Notes: generated by a model from the letters alone, not told the origin. Counted from the first letter of the stretch, positions 11,557 to 21,876 are shown. The stretch: DNA of 64,000 nucleotides from Thiorhodococcus drewsii AZ1 (GCF_000224065.1 NZ_AFWT01000008.1:62001-126000); one strand, 5' to 3'. Translations and numbers: made by a program.

Positions 11557-12393
11557 TCAGTCGAGCGTTGCGAGGAAGGCGTCCACGGCGGGCTGCAGTG
11601 GACGCTCGCCGCGCAGTACGGCCGGTTCGAAATCGCGTCGCCAGAGCGGCATTAGGAGACGTGCCCGGCGCCACTCCTCGTAGAGAATGCGCACCAGCGG
11701 TCCGCCCTGATCGATGAATCCGGAGTCGTGGAAGTCGCGGTCCGCATGCGCGCGATCGTAGTCGAATCGGATGATGTCCCAGTGCCAGCGCCCATGGTGC
11801 CATTCCAGTTGCGCGTAGCTGCCACGCGGATCGCCGTCGAAGGGCGAGCCGGCGGATCCGACGTTGAGGATGGGAACGCCGTCGAGTGCGCGTTGCAGTG
11901 GGCGATGGGTGTGCGCCGTTACGAAGAGCGCGATGTCCTCGGGCAAGGCATCCACCAATTCCGCGTCGGGGATGCTCGCCGTGATGCCCTGGCGGTTGCT
12001 GGTCATGGTGCCATGGGTGACGTGGACCCAGTGCGTCTCTCCCTCACCGGGGAAACACAGATGGTCCGGCCAGTCGATCAGCGCATCCATTCGCGGTTGG
12101 ACCTGGGCCAGGGTCCAGTCGGCGAAGCGGCGCAACTCCTCTTCGAGCGCGTCTTTCGGTGCCTCGCGGGCGCAGCGCATGATCCAGGTTTCGTGGTTGC
12201 CATTCACCGGGAGCCATCCGGATTCGCGGCGCAGCCGGTCGAAGAGTTCCAGGCAGGCGAGGCTGCTGGGGCCTCGGTTGATGAGGTCGCCGTCCATGAC
12301 GACCAGGTCCGGATGCCAGGCTTCGATGGCCTCGACGACCGTTTGCATGGCCGGCAGATTGCCTTGGACGTCGGAAAAGATGGCGACCTTCAT
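11557..12393 (-). CDS. Calcineurin-like metallophosphoesterase
   Basis: A 278-residue cytoplasmic protein with the ordered metal-binding motifs of the family: SDVQGN, GDLINRGP, GNHE, THGT and TAHTHRP. The first motif has Gln where many members have His (DxH to DxQ). The family includes YfcE-type phosphodiesterases and diadenosine tetraphosphatases; the substrate here is unknown. It is 71 bases after the thiamine-binding-type gene and 60 before hslO, consistent with an operon. Confidence 0.8.
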   Translation of the reverse strand: MKVAIFSDVQGNLPAMQTVVEAIEAWHPDLVVMDGDLINRGPSSLACLELFDRLRRESGWLPVNGNHETWIMRCAREAPKDALEEELRRFADWTLAQVQPRMDALIDWPDHLCFPGEGETHWVHVTHGTMTSNRQGITASIPDAELVDALPEDIALFVTAHTHRPLQRALDGVPILNVGSAGSPFDGDPRGSYAQLEWHHGRWHWDIIRFDYDRAHADRDFHDSGFIDQGGPLVRILYEEWRRARLLMPLWRRDFEPAVLRGERPLQPAVDAFLATLD

Positions 12394-12464
12394 TGGTGTC
12401 GGCTCGTCTCGGTTGAGGATGTTGCGCGGACACGATACTCAAAGCCGGCCGCGAGGAAAACCAC

Positions 12465-12797
12465 TCAGGATACGAGCGGAGCGGCTGAGTCGACATCTCC
12501 GATGTGCGCTCGGATGGAGTCTATTTTACCCGTCAGTCGTCCAAGAGGCCCTTCGCGGATATCGAACTTGGAGACCACGTAGATTCGCTTGCAGCCGAAT
12601 TCGTCGAGAAGGCATTGGGCGCGGTTGATGATGTCGAGCGCCTCTGGCAGGGTGTCGGTTTCGATTTGGGTGCCCATGGGCGAGAGTTGGTAGGTGTGTC
12701 CGCTGTCGCGGATCATGCCGATGACGGGTGCGACGAAGCGACTAACGCTGACTCCTTGGTCCATTGGGAAGATGGTGAGATCGAGGATGACGGACAT
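12465..12797 (-). CDS. MTH1187/YkoF-type thiamine-binding family protein
   Basis: A 110-residue single-domain protein beginning MSVILDLTIFPM, with the ferredoxin-like beta-alpha-beta pattern and the SPMGTQIE segment seen in the MTH1187 (formerly DUF77) family. Some members bind thiamine or its hydroxymethylpyrimidine part. The cellular role is not established for this type. It appears to be first in the leftward group that continues with the phosphoesterase, hslO and the nucleoside transporter. Confidence 0.8.
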   Translation of the reverse strand: MSVILDLTIFPMDQGVSVSRFVAPVIGMIRDSGHTYQLSPMGTQIETDTLPEALDIINRAQCLLDEFGCKRIYVVSKFDIREGPLGRLTGKIDSIRAHIGDVDSAAPLVS

Positions 12798-12937
12798 ACT
12801 GGTTGCCTTCTTGGGTTTGGTTCGCCGTTTGCTCGGAGGAGACTGGGATTGCCGCCTTCGGGTCCAGGGCCGTAGACTGGGAGCTTGATCATTGCCATTC
12901 GAGACCCGGCGCGAGCCTAGGATCCAAATCGACCAAG

Positions 12938-13399
12938 ATGACTCCAGAACATGACACCTCCGAACCGGACTGGGATACCCCGCTATCGCTGACGATTACG
13001 CCGGCCTTGCTGATTCATGCACTGATGGGCACGGCGAGCGCGGTCCATACGGGGTGGAGTAGTTGTGTCGATGATACCTTGATGCTGTCGAATCTGGTTT
13101 CCATGGATGATGCCAACGGGACCTACGTTCGTCTTGTCGAGCAGGAATTCGTCGAGGAAAACCAGCCGGAGACCCTGTGGCACGACTGGACGTTGGAGAT
13201 TCGCATCGGTGCCATCCTCACGACCGGCCACTGGCAGTTCCAGTCGACGGCTCACCCCTCCGAATGGGAATGGAATGCGCGCGAGGCGACTCGTGCCTTC
13301 GAGCGTGCCTGCGTCTTGATCGGCCGGCGTGTTCGTCCAACGGTTGCCGTCGAGGAGCCGGTGCCGATGGACCCCATACCGCGTGCAAGCCGGCATTGA
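12938..13399 (+). CDS. Hypothetical protein (153 aa)
   Basis: Frame begins MTPEHDTSEP and ends near PIPRASRH. No signal peptide or membrane helix. The middle contains LVEQEFVEENQPETLWHDW and WQFQSTAHPSEWEWN, so it is Trp- and acid-rich. An upstream in-frame Met at 12803 is possible but overlaps the promoter region of the divergent gene. No clear ribosome binding site. I do not recognise a family. Its codon use resembles the neighbours, which supports a real gene. Confidence 0.55.
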   Translation: MTPEHDTSEPDWDTPLSLTITPALLIHALMGTASAVHTGWSSCVDDTLMLSNLVSMDDANGTYVRLVEQEFVEENQPETLWHDWTLEIRIGAILTTGHWQFQSTAHPSEWEWNAREATRAFERACVLIGRRVRPTVAVEEPVPMDPIPRASRH

Positions 13400-13498
13400 T
13401 GCCCATGGCGGCCTCGTTCACACGTCTTTGTAGCTTCGCCCCGGTCCGTCCGTCTGGCGAACCATCGCGGCAGGACGCTGCTCCCACCGGAGAAACCC

Positions 13499-13771
13499 AT
13501 GAAGGTCACCGTCGATTTCGATATTACCCCGGAAGAGGTGCGCAAGCTCTTTGGTTTGCCTGATGTCGAGGCGTTTCAACGTCAGCTCATGGACGATATT
13601 CGCGACCGCATGGCTGCGGGCGCCGAGGGCTACGATCCCCTCAAGCTTTTCCAGCCCTATCTTGCCGGCACCATGGCCTCCTGGGACATGTTCCAGAAGA
13701 TGCTCGGCAATGTCACCACCATGGCGGCCTCCGGCTCCGCAAGCGCGGATGGGGATCGTGGAAAGAAATGA
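13499..13771 (+). CDS. DUF6489-type small protein (90 aa)
   Basis: Begins MKVTVDFDITPEEVRKLFGLPDV; this start with a TPEE.R..LGLPD segment is characteristic of DUF6489 family proteins. The rest is helical (QRQLMDDIRDRMAAG) with a Ser/Ala/Gly-rich tail. GGAG lies about ten bases before the ATG. Function of the family is unknown to me. Same strand as the preceding hypothetical, about 100 bases away, so they may share a transcript. Confidence 0.65.
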   Translation: MKVTVDFDITPEEVRKLFGLPDVEAFQRQLMDDIRDRMAAGAEGYDPLKLFQPYLAGTMASWDMFQKMLGNVTTMAASGSASADGDRGKK

Positions 13772-13926
13772 GTCTTCGTCGGGATCCTGATGGTCCAGGC
13801 TGGTTGCGCGGGGGCATTCGGCGTTTTGGCGTCGATGTTGCCCTCCTGGATCGCGATCGGAATCTCGGGTCGCTCCCGGTGACGCTTCCGGTTGTTCGTC
13901 GATGACCTTTTCTCTGCAGATGGCCG

Positions 13927-16464
13927 ATGTCCCAAGGTAAGCGATTAGAACGGCAATCGAATAATCGAATCTACGGACAGGATTTTGCGATCGAGCTAGT
14001 TCGGCAGCTGGTGATTCCCACCTTCGTCCTCGACGCAGGCTGCCGGGTCATCGTCTGGAACCGGGCCTGCGAGCGTCTCACGGGAATGGCGGCGATCGAG
14101 GTCATCGGGACCCGTGAGCATTGGCGGGCCTTCTATGAAGAGCCGCGTCCCTGCTTGGCCGATCTGGTCGTTCAGGATCGCGGGGGGGAGTTGCCCTGCT
14201 TCTATTCGATGCATGACGTCCGATTCGAATCGGCGTCCGACCTGCATGCGGAGAACTGGTGTCGCATGCCGCTGTTGGGGGCCGAGCGCTATCTGGCACT
14301 GGACGCCAGTCCGATCTGCGACGCGGACGGTCACCTGATCGGCGTCGTCGAGACCCTGCGCGACATGACGGAGCGTAAGCGGGCCGAGTCCAAGCTGCAG
14401 CTGATCGCAAGCGTTTTCGATCACTCCCAGGAAGGCATCCTGATCACGGATCCCAATGGTCGGATTCTGGATGTCAATGCGGCATTCACTCAGGTGACCG
14501 GCTATTCGCGCGATGACGTGCTTGGCCAGACACCGGCGTTGCTCAAGTCGGGTCTCCAGGAATCGGCCTTCTACAAAGAGATGTGGCGCGGGCTCGAAAA
14601 AACGGGCCAGTGGCAGGGCGAGATTTGGAATCGGAAAAAATCGGGCGAGGTCTATCCCGAAATCCTGCACATCAATGCGGTGAGCGGAAACGACGGGGCG
14701 GTCACGCATTACATCGGGATGTTCACCGATATCACCGACCTCAAGAGTACCCAGCAACGTCTCGTCAGCCTCGCCTATTACGATGCCTTGACCGACTTGC
14801 CCAACCGTGTCCTCTTGGCCCAGCGCCTGCATCAGGCGATGTCGCGGGCTAAGAGCCGCGAACGGTTGGTGGCCATCTGTTTCCTTGATCTCGACGACTT
14901 CAAGGTTATCAACGATCGCCATGGGCACGAGGTCGGCAACCGTTTCCTGGTCGAAATAGCCAATCGTCTGCTCGCTTCGCTGCGCAATAGCGACACGGTG
15001 GCGAGACTGGGCGGGGACGAGTTCGTGCTTCTGGTCACCGAGTTGGTCAGCGCCGAGCAGCTCGAAGGAATCCTGGCCAAGATCTTCGAGGTGGTGGCTG
15101 CACCGTTTCGTATCGGCGACATCGACATCGCGGTGTCGGCCAGTATTGGCGTGACCCTCTATCCGCTGGACGACAGCGATCCCGACACCCTGCTGCGACA
15201 TGCCGATCATTCCATGTATCAGGCCAAGCAGCTGGGGCGCAACCGCTATCACCTCTACGACCTGGATGCCGCCAAGGATTTACAGACGCGTCACCGCGAG
15301 TTGGAGCGTATCCGCCGGGCATTGCAGCATGGCGAGTTTCGCGTCTATTACCAGCCCAAGGTGAATATGCGTAGCGGTCAGGTCGTCGGGCTGGAGGCGC
15401 TGATTCGCTGGCAGCATCCGGAAAAGGGCCTGCTCAGTCCCTTGTCCTTTCTTCCGCAGATCGAGCAGACTCCGCTGATCATCGATGTCGGCGAATGGGT
15501 ACTGCATGAAGTGTTGGCCCAGATGGGGCAATGGTTGCAGGAGGGGTATCGTCTGTCGGTCAGTGTCAACATTGCGGCGCGCCATTTCCAGCATATCGAT
15601 TTCGTGTTTCGACTGGAGGCGATACTCTCCGAGCATCCCGATGTGTCTCCGCATCTGTTGGAGCTTGAGATCCTGGAGAGTGCGGCCCTGGATGATGTGG
15701 TGTTGATGCGCGAGGTGATGGCGGCCTGTCAGGGAATCGGGGTTTCTTTCGCCCTGGACGATTTCGGGACCGGCTACTCGTCGCTTTCCTATCTCAAGCA
15801 GCTGCCTGCGGAAACCATCAAGATCGACAAATCGTTCGTGCATGACATGCTGGACGATCAGGAAGACCTGGCTATCATCGAGGGCGTGATCGGACTCGCC
15901 AGGGTCTTCCGCAAACAGGTGATCGCAGAGGGCGTGGAGACGCCGGAGCATGGTCTGCTGCTGATGCGTTACGGCTGCGACTGCGCCCAGGGGTACGGCA
16001 TCGGTCGTCCGATGCCGGCCGGGTCGATCTCTCACTGGATCTCCGATTTTCAGCCAGACTGGAAGTGGCCGCTGTGGGCCGACGATTGCTGGGACTGGAA
16101 CGACATGCCGTTGTTGCTGGCCACCCATGATTACGAGAAATGGGTCGAGCATTTGCAGGCGTGCGTGACTGGGAGGGTGCGGGACGATCCGCTATTCGAA
16201 CTTTCGGATCTGCATGTCTGTCGTCTGAGCCAATGGTATGCCGGCGGCAGTCGGGAACGGTACGGTAATCTGCGCGAGTATGTCGATCTGGAGGCGATTC
16301 ACGCCCGCATGCATCATCTCGGTTCCAAGGTCATCGCGATGCATAGGAGCGGACGCCAGGTTGTCGCCGCCAGGCTCTGGGAGGAAATGAGCGCGTTCAA
16401 GGACCCATTCATCGAGAAGCTCGTCGAGTTGCAAAGGCGCGTAGCGCGTGTGCGGGTATCCTGA
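13927..16464 (+). CDS. PAS-PAS-GGDEF-EAL-CZB c-di-GMP signalling protein
   Basis: An 845-residue soluble protein. In order: PAS (about 20-155), PAS (about 160-285, with SGEVYPEILHINAV and FTDITDLK), GGDEF (RLGGDEF intact), EAL (GLEALIRW and DDFGTGYSSL intact), then a C-terminal region (about 720-840) with HDYEKWVEHL, HVCRLSQWY and HARMHHLG. That last region has the His/Cys spacing of a CZB zinc-binding domain. It could both make and break c-di-GMP, with PAS input (redox, oxygen or small ligand) and perhaps zinc or hypochlorite-type input through CZB. No membrane segment. Monocistronic or with the following DUF1566 gene (82 bases). Confidence 0.9.
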   Translation: MSQGKRLERQSNNRIYGQDFAIELVRQLVIPTFVLDAGCRVIVWNRACERLTGMAAIEVIGTREHWRAFYEEPRPCLADLVVQDRGGELPCFYSMHDVRFESASDLHAENWCRMPLLGAERYLALDASPICDADGHLIGVVETLRDMTERKRAESKLQLIASVFDHSQEGILITDPNGRILDVNAAFTQVTGYSRDDVLGQTPALLKSGLQESAFYKEMWRGLEKTGQWQGEIWNRKKSGEVYPEILHINAVSGNDGAVTHYIGMFTDITDLKSTQQRLVSLAYYDALTDLPNRVLLAQRLHQAMSRAKSRERLVAICFLDLDDFKVINDRHGHEVGNRFLVEIANRLLASLRNSDTVARLGGDEFVLLVTELVSAEQLEGILAKIFEVVAAPFRIGDIDIAVSASIGVTLYPLDDSDPDTLLRHADHSMYQAKQLGRNRYHLYDLDAAKDLQTRHRELERIRRALQHGEFRVYYQPKVNMRSGQVVGLEALIRWQHPEKGLLSPLSFLPQIEQTPLIIDVGEWVLHEVLAQMGQWLQEGYRLSVSVNIAARHFQHIDFVFRLEAILSEHPDVSPHLLELEILESAALDDVVLMREVMAACQGIGVSFALDDFGTGYSSLSYLKQLPAETIKIDKSFVHDMLDDQEDLAIIEGVIGLARVFRKQVIAEGVETPEHGLLLMRYGCDCAQGYGIGRPMPAGSISHWISDFQPDWKWPLWADDCWDWNDMPLLLATHDYEKWVEHLQACVTGRVRDDPLFELSDLHVCRLSQWYAGGSRERYGNLREYVDLEAIHARMHHLGSKVIAMHRSGRQVVAARLWEEMSAFKDPFIEKLVELQRRVARVRVS

Positions 16465-16546
16465 TGTCGTTGCGCGCTCCTGCGGATTGTCTCGCCGCGT
16501 TGCCATCCTCGGATCGAGTTTCAGCACCTTGGGGAGAGCCGCATCC

Positions 16547-17164
16547 ATGAAGCTATCGAGTCCTCTACTGCTGGTCGGGCTCTTGCCTGTCCTCTCCCCG
16601 GCGCTGGCGCAGGATTGTGTCGAGAATGGCGTACCGATTCCGGCGGCCCACTTCATTCAGGTTCAGAACGGCACGATCATCGATCGCGCGACCAATCTGA
16701 TGTGGAAACAGTGCAGCGAAGGTGCGACTGGGGTCGGATGTGCCGCCGGGCAGCCGGAACGGCTCAAATGGAAGGCGGCGATGGGGCGGGCGAGGGATTC
16801 CCGTTTTGCGGGCTATGCCGACTGGCGTCTTCCAAATCGGCGCGAACTCAAGACCCTGATGCAGAATCGCTGCTATGGGCTGCGTATCGACGGCGTCATT
16901 TTTCCCAATACACCGGCGGCCCGCTTCTGGACCTCGACGCCGGCGGCCTACTATCCCGGTAGCGCCTGGACGCTCGATTTTGCTGATTCCAGCATCGGCT
17001 ACGGGACCCGGAGCGACAGAGCTTACGTGCGGCTGGTTCGGGATAGCGAGGCCTGTTCTCCAGTGATTCCCGGCACCTGTCTTCCTCACGAAGACCGGCT
17101 GTACGAACCGCATGGTTCGGTCGAAGAATTGGATCCGAGCCAGGAGATTCCCCAGGATCCGTAA
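16547..17164 (+). CDS. Secreted DUF1566 (Lcl C-terminal) domain protein
   Basis: A 205-residue protein. Signal peptide MKLSSPLLLVGLLPVLSPALA, then a DUF1566 domain recognisable from DRATNLMWKQCSEG, GYADWRLPNRRELKTLM, and the closing YVRLVRD. This domain occurs in many secreted or surface proteins, often with adhesin-like roles; the precise role is unknown. GGGGAGA about ten bases before the ATG supports the start. The stop codon TAA is inside the loop of a perfect hairpin. Confidence 0.8.
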   Translation: MKLSSPLLLVGLLPVLSPALAQDCVENGVPIPAAHFIQVQNGTIIDRATNLMWKQCSEGATGVGCAAGQPERLKWKAAMGRARDSRFAGYADWRLPNRRELKTLMQNRCYGLRIDGVIFPNTPAARFWTSTPAAYYPGSAWTLDFADSSIGYGTRSDRAYVRLVRDSEACSPVIPGTCLPHEDRLYEPHGSVEELDPSQEIPQDP

Positions 17165-17175
17165 GGATCCTGGGG
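17150..17175. terminator. Perfect hairpin enclosing the DUF1566 stop codon
   Basis: CCCCAGGATCC (17150-17160), loop GTAA, GGATCCTGGGG (17165-17175): an 11-bp perfect stem with a 4-base loop. The loop contains the TAA stop. It lies 5 bases from the stop of convergent purN. No T run follows on either strand, so it may be a Rho-dependent or processing signal rather than a classical intrinsic terminator. Confidence 0.6.
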
Positions 17176-17180
17176 CGATG

Positions 17181-17864
17181 TCAGTCGAGGGGGGCGTTCT
17201 CGGAAACGCGTTCGTCGATCAGGTACGGCGATTCGAGCCGCGTTCCATCGAGATAGGGCACCCCGTCCGCACCCAGCTGCAGCCGCCCCTGGGCGAACCA
17301 GTCTGCGGCCATGGGATAGATGATGTGCTCGTGTGCCAGGACCCGCGCGGCCAGCGTTTCGGCAGTGTCGCCAGGCAGTACCGACACCTTGGCTTGGGTG
17401 ACGAGCGGTCCGCCATCGAGTTCTGCCGTCACGAAATGCACGCTGGCGCCATGCTCGGATTCTCCCGCATCCAGTGCCCGCTGGTGTGTGTGCAGGCCAC
17501 GGAATTTGGGAAGCAGCGAAGGGTGGATGTTGAGCATCCGGCCCTGATAGTGGGCGACGAATTCCGGTGTGAGGATGCGCATGAATCCAGCCAGGATGAC
17601 CAGACCGGGCGCGTAGCCGTCGATCAGTTGGCGCAGATCGGCATCGTAGCTCTCGCGGTCGGGGTAGCCGGAATGACTCAGCACCTCGGCCGGGATGGCG
17701 TGCCGACGCGCCCGCTCCAGTCCGAAGGCATCGGCCCGATTGCTGATGACGGCGGCGATCCGAAAGGGCGCCCCTCGGTGTTGGGCGTCGATCATCGCCT
17801 GTAGGTTGCTTCCGCTGCCCGAGATGAGCACGACGACCGCGAGCGGTCCCTGCTGATCAGGCAT
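17181..17864 (-). CDS. purN: Phosphoribosylglycinamide formyltransferase
   Basis: A 227-residue enzyme of purine synthesis that transfers formyl from 10-formyl-THF to GAR. Visible motifs: [14 protein letters not shown] (phosphate loop), [12 protein letters not shown] with the catalytic Asn/His, and [15 protein letters not shown] with the Asp. It starts at ATG 17864, overlapping the end of purM by 8 bases, so the two are translated together. About 15 residues longer at the C-terminus than the E. coli enzyme (212). Confidence 0.96.
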   Translation of the reverse strand: MPDQQGPLAVVVLISGSGSNLQAMIDAQHRGAPFRIAAVISNRADAFGLERARRHAIPAEVLSHSGYPDRESYDADLRQLIDGYAPGLVILAGFMRILTPEFVAHYQGRMLNIHPSLLPKFRGLHTHQRALDAGESEHGASVHFVTAELDGGPLVTQAKVSVLPGDTAETLAARVLAHEHIIYPMAADWFAQGRLQLGADGVPYLDGTRLESPYLIDERVSENAPLD

Positions 17865-18930
17865 CGGACGAACCGCCCTGATAGACGACCTCGGGCGCAC
17901 CCTCGGTCTCCTCGATCTGTCCGATCGTCCAGGCATCTTCGCCTGCCGCGCGGAGTCGTTCGAGCGTCGGCTCCGCGTCCTCGGCGGCGACACAGACCAC
18001 CATGCCCACGCCGCAGTTAAAGGTGCGGAGCATCTCGGCGTCGGTGATACCGCCCGCGTCTTGCAGCCAATCGAAGACGGCCGGGCGGCGCCAGGAATCG
18101 AGATCGATGCGGGCGCGGGTTCCTCCAGCCAGCACGCGGGGCAGATTCTCGGTGAGGCCTCCACCCGTGATGTGGGCAAGCGCGCGCACTCGGATCGCGC
18201 GGGTCAGAGGCAGCAGCGAGCGCACGTAGATGCGCGTGGGCGCGAGCAGCCGATCGGCGAGCGACGCGCCGTCCAGGTCGATGCTCAGATCCGTGCCACT
18301 CACCTCGATGACCTTGCGGATCAGCGAATACCCGTTCGAGTGTGGCCCGGAGGAGGCCAGTCCGATCAGGACATCGCCGACCCGGACGCGGTCGGGCTGG
18401 ATGAGCTCGGATTTTTCGGCGATCCCGACGCAGAAGCCGGCCAGATCGTAGTCGCCTTTGCTGTACATTCCGGGCATTTCTGCGGTTTCGCCGCCGGTGA
18501 GGGCGCAGCCGGCCAGTTCGCAGCCCTTGGCGATCCCGGAGACGACGGAACTGGCGACATCGACATCGAGGTGCGCCGTCGCGTAGTAATCGAGGAAGAA
18601 CAGGGGTTCGGCGCCGCTGACCAGGATGTCGTTCACGCACATCGCGACCAGATCGATCCCGATGGTGTCATGACGGTTCAGCTCGATCGCGAGACGCAGT
18701 TTCGTGCCAACCCCGTCGGTTCCGGAGACGAGGACCGGCTGACGATAACGATCCAGCGGGATCTCGAAGAGCGCGCCGAAACCGCCCAGTCCGGTGAGCA
18801 CCCCGGGCCGCATGGTCGCTGCGGCCAACGGTTTGATGCGCTCGACGAGTTCGGCACCGGCATCGATATCGACGCCGGCATCACGGTAGTTGAGAGAGGC
18901 GGTTGTTGGCTGTTGCGAATCCTGCGGCAC
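17857..18930 (-). CDS. purM: Phosphoribosylformylglycinamidine cyclo-ligase (AIR synthetase)
   Basis: A 357-residue enzyme that closes the imidazole ring (FGAM to AIR) with ATP. Family motifs: [14 protein letters not shown] near the N-terminus, [34 protein letters not shown], and [15 protein letters not shown]. Coupled to purN downstream and divergent from the CDP-alcohol phosphatidyltransferase gene. This purM/purN arrangement beside pgsA-like and hda genes is common in gammaproteobacteria. Confidence 0.97.
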   Translation of the reverse strand: MPQDSQQPTTASLNYRDAGVDIDAGAELVERIKPLAAATMRPGVLTGLGGFGALFEIPLDRYRQPVLVSGTDGVGTKLRLAIELNRHDTIGIDLVAMCVNDILVSGAEPLFFLDYYATAHLDVDVASSVVSGIAKGCELAGCALTGGETAEMPGMYSKGDYDLAGFCVGIAEKSELIQPDRVRVGDVLIGLASSGPHSNGYSLIRKVIEVSGTDLSIDLDGASLADRLLAPTRIYVRSLLPLTRAIRVRALAHITGGGLTENLPRVLAGGTRARIDLDSWRRPAVFDWLQDAGGITDAEMLRTFNCGVGMVVCVAAEDAEPTLERLRAAGEDAWTIGQIEETEGAPEVVYQGGSSDA

Positions 18931-19091
18931 GCGAGGGCTCCGATATTGGGTGGATATAGGGTGCGATCTATCAAGTCGATCGGGGACCGATTCGGTTCAA
19001 TAGATCGATTGTATAACGAGCCTTGGACAGCCGGCATGCGTCAGGCTAGCATCTGGCGATTAGAAAGCGGTTAAGCGCCAGAGATACTGTC

Positions 19092-19649
19092 GTGCAGCTC
19101 AGGGATATTCCAAATATAATCAGCGTCTTGAGACTGATCGCCGTGATCCCGGTGGTCTATCTTCTGTTGGTGAACGCGTTCGGTTGGGCGTTGCTTCTGT
19201 TCATCGTGGCCGGCATATCCGATGGGCTCGACGGTTTTCTCGCCAAGCATTACGGCTGGCAGAGCCGTTTGGGCGGCATGCTGGATCCGCTTGCGGACAA
19301 GACACTGCTCGTCTGCTGTTTTCTGGTCCTGGGTGCGCTCGGTCTCATTCCGCTGTGGCTGGTTTTGGCCGTCATCTTCCGTGATCTGATGATCGTCGGC
19401 GGTGCCGTGCTCTATAACTATCGGGTGGCCGAGGTCGAGGCCGCGCCCATCCCCGTCAGCAAGCTCAACACGCTCCTGCAGATCCTGTTGCTGGTTGCCG
19501 TCATCACCAATGCCGGGATCCGTCCGTTGCCGGATTGGCTCCTCGCGGGCCTTATCTGGGGCTGTTTGGTCACCGTCGTCATCAGCGGGGCGCAATACGT
19601 CTGGATTTGGGGGCGTAAGGCGATCGCTCAGGGTTGGAAGGACGACTAG
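19092..19649 (+). CDS. CDP-alcohol phosphatidyltransferase (PgsA-like)
   Basis: A 185-residue integral membrane enzyme. The family active site is present: SDGLDGFLAKHYGWQSRLGG then MLDPLADK (D-x2-DG-x2-A, G-x3-D-x3-D), with Lys in place of the usual Arg in the first part. About five to six hydrophobic segments. It begins at a GTG with MQLRDIPNIIS, the typical PNxxS start. Related enzymes make phosphatidylglycerol phosphate or other phospholipids; the substrate is not certain because a housekeeping pgsA may lie elsewhere. Convergent with hda. Confidence 0.88.
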   Translation: MQLRDIPNIISVLRLIAVIPVVYLLLVNAFGWALLLFIVAGISDGLDGFLAKHYGWQSRLGGMLDPLADKTLLVCCFLVLGALGLIPLWLVLAVIFRDLMIVGGAVLYNYRVAEVEAAPIPVSKLNTLLQILLLVAVITNAGIRPLPDWLLAGLIWGCLVTVVISGAQYVWIWGRKAIAQGWKDD

Positions 19650-19730
19650 AGCAGGCGCGTCCAACTGCATCCTAGCCTTGTTCGTCCTGTCAAAATCAGG
19701 GATCGCGGGTCCGAGACTGCCCTGAAGCGC

Positions 19731-20489
19731 TCACCCCTCTTCTTTCGAGTCGTCTTCCATGGCGCGGCGCACGAGCGGGATCGTCGGCTGGCGCTGCTCG
19801 CGTAGACTGAAGCTGTCGAGGCGCGCGATCAGCGTCACGAGCGACGCAGGGTCTCGCGCACTGTTGTTCATGATGAAGCGCACCACGTCGGGACTCAGAC
19901 GCATCCCGCAATGCTCGGCGGATCGGATCAGCAATTCCTCGCACTGACGGTCGTTCAGCGGGGCGAGACAGTATCTCGGTCCCCATTGGAGCCGTGAACT
20001 CAGGTCCGCCAGTTCGAGGGAAAGGTTGTCCGGGGCCGTGCGCGCGGCCACCAGAAGCCGATGTCCCTGGGCGCGGATCTGGTTGAAGAAGTCGAGTAGC
20101 GAGCGTTCCCAGTCCGCCTTCCCGGAGATGGCCTCGATATCGTCGATGGCGACCAGATCCGAGTGTTCCAGGTTTTCCAAGATCCCAGGACCCAATCCCT
20201 CCGTTCCCAACGGAACGAAATTGGCCTTGAGTCCGCGCTGCGCGGCATCCAGGCAGGCGGCCTGCAGCAGATGGGTCTTGCCGGTTCCCTGATTGCCGAA
20301 GAGGAACAGGAAGGGTTCCCCCGTTCCGGCCGCCATGGCGGCGATATTATCCACCGCCTCGGCGTTCGGGCCTGGAAGGTACTCGGCGAGCGTCGGCTCG
20401 CGCCTGAGTTCGATCGGCAGGTGCAGTTGTTGGTTGGAGGTGTTCACGCCGATGGCGACCGCTTGAGCGAGCTGTGTTGCGTTGGACAT
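19731..20489 (-). CDS. hda: DnaA regulatory inactivator Hda
   Basis: A 252-residue AAA+ protein homologous to DnaA domain III. It binds the sliding clamp and stimulates hydrolysis of DnaA-bound ATP after initiation. The clamp-binding motif QLHLP is at residues 21-25. Walker A is GNQGTGKTHL and Walker B region VAIDDIEAIS; sensor II lies in the C-terminal lid. It is about 20 residues longer than E. coli Hda, mainly at the N-terminus. Its ATG immediately follows the stop of the WrbA-type gene (TGAATG), so translation is probably coupled. Confidence 0.95.
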   Translation of the reverse strand: MSNATQLAQAVAIGVNTSNQQLHLPIELRREPTLAEYLPGPNAEAVDNIAAMAAGTGEPFLFLFGNQGTGKTHLLQAACLDAAQRGLKANFVPLGTEGLGPGILENLEHSDLVAIDDIEAISGKADWERSLLDFFNQIRAQGHRLLVAARTAPDNLSLELADLSSRLQWGPRYCLAPLNDRQCEELLIRSAEHCGMRLSPDVVRFIMNNSARDPASLVTLIARLDSFSLREQRQPTIPLVRRAMEDDSKEEG

Positions 20490-21137
<648 letters not shown>

Positions 21138-21333
21138 CTAGCTGGATTCGAGGTTGCGAAATCCAACCGACAGTCTATCAGTGTGCGAGTGATTCGTATC
21201 CCCCGAATCTGGTGCTCGAGGGTCGGGCGCGAATGCGTTGATCGACTTGACGGAAGCAGCGAGAATCATGCGAACGCCGCGACTGTGGCGTTCGTTCGGA
21301 CAAACGACGATAAAAACGATGGAGGATGAATCA

Positions 21334-21876
21334 ATGGTCAATCGACTCGATTTCGAGATTTCGCGCTGGGTTGCGGCGATCGCCGTGGCGCTGGTCCTGG
21401 TCGCTGGAGCCTCGGCGGCAACCCGCGATCCAGGTCAATATTTCTTCGACACCACCTTCGGCGATCTCCCGGAGGAGTTGAGCACGGCGAAGGCGGAGGG
21501 CAAGCAGGGCATTCTGATCATGTTCGAGATGGATGAATGCCCCTTCTGCCATCGGATGAAAAACACCGTGTTGAACCAGTCCGAGGTTCAGGAGTATTTC
21601 AAGGAGCATTTCCTCATCTTTCCCCTGGACGTCGAGGGCGATGTCGAGGTGACCGACTTCAACGGTTCTTCGATGTCTGAGAAGGATCTGGCGCTCAAAT
21701 CCTATCGCGTTCGAGCGACTCCGGTTTTTGCCTTCTTCGACCTCGACGGCAAGCTCATCACCAAATACATCGGAGCGACGCGAGATCCCGCCGAGTTCAT
21801 GCTGTTGGGTCAGTATGTCGTCGATGGACACTACAAGGAGATGAGCTTCCAGAAGTACAAGCGCGAGCATCAGTAG
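21334..21876 (+). CDS. Periplasmic thioredoxin-like protein (SoxW-like)
   Basis: A 180-residue protein with an N-terminal hydrophobic segment (WVAAIAVALVLVAGASA) that looks like a signal peptide, followed by a thioredoxin fold. The redox site is CPFC in FEMDECPFCHRMKNTVL; the cis-Pro region is RATPVFAFFD. This arrangement resembles SoxW and related periplasmic thioredoxins, which keep sulfur-oxidation or other exported proteins reduced; SoxW identity is inferred, as no sox genes are present here. GGAGGA lies seven bases before the ATG. Confidence 0.8.
   Translation: MVNRLDFEISRWVAAIAVALVLVAGASAATRDPGQYFFDTTFGDLPEELSTAKAEGKQGILIMFEMDECPFCHRMKNTVLNQSEVQEYFKEHFLIFPLDVEGDVEVTDFNGSSMSEKDLALKSYRVRATPVFAFFDLDGKLITKYIGATRDPAEFMLLGQYVVDGHYKEMSFQKYKREHQ

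Noticed and set aside
19092-19649. Naming the CDP-alcohol phosphatidyltransferase pgsA
   Set aside because: The active site has Lys instead of the usual Arg and gene context does not fix the substrate, so only the family is stated.
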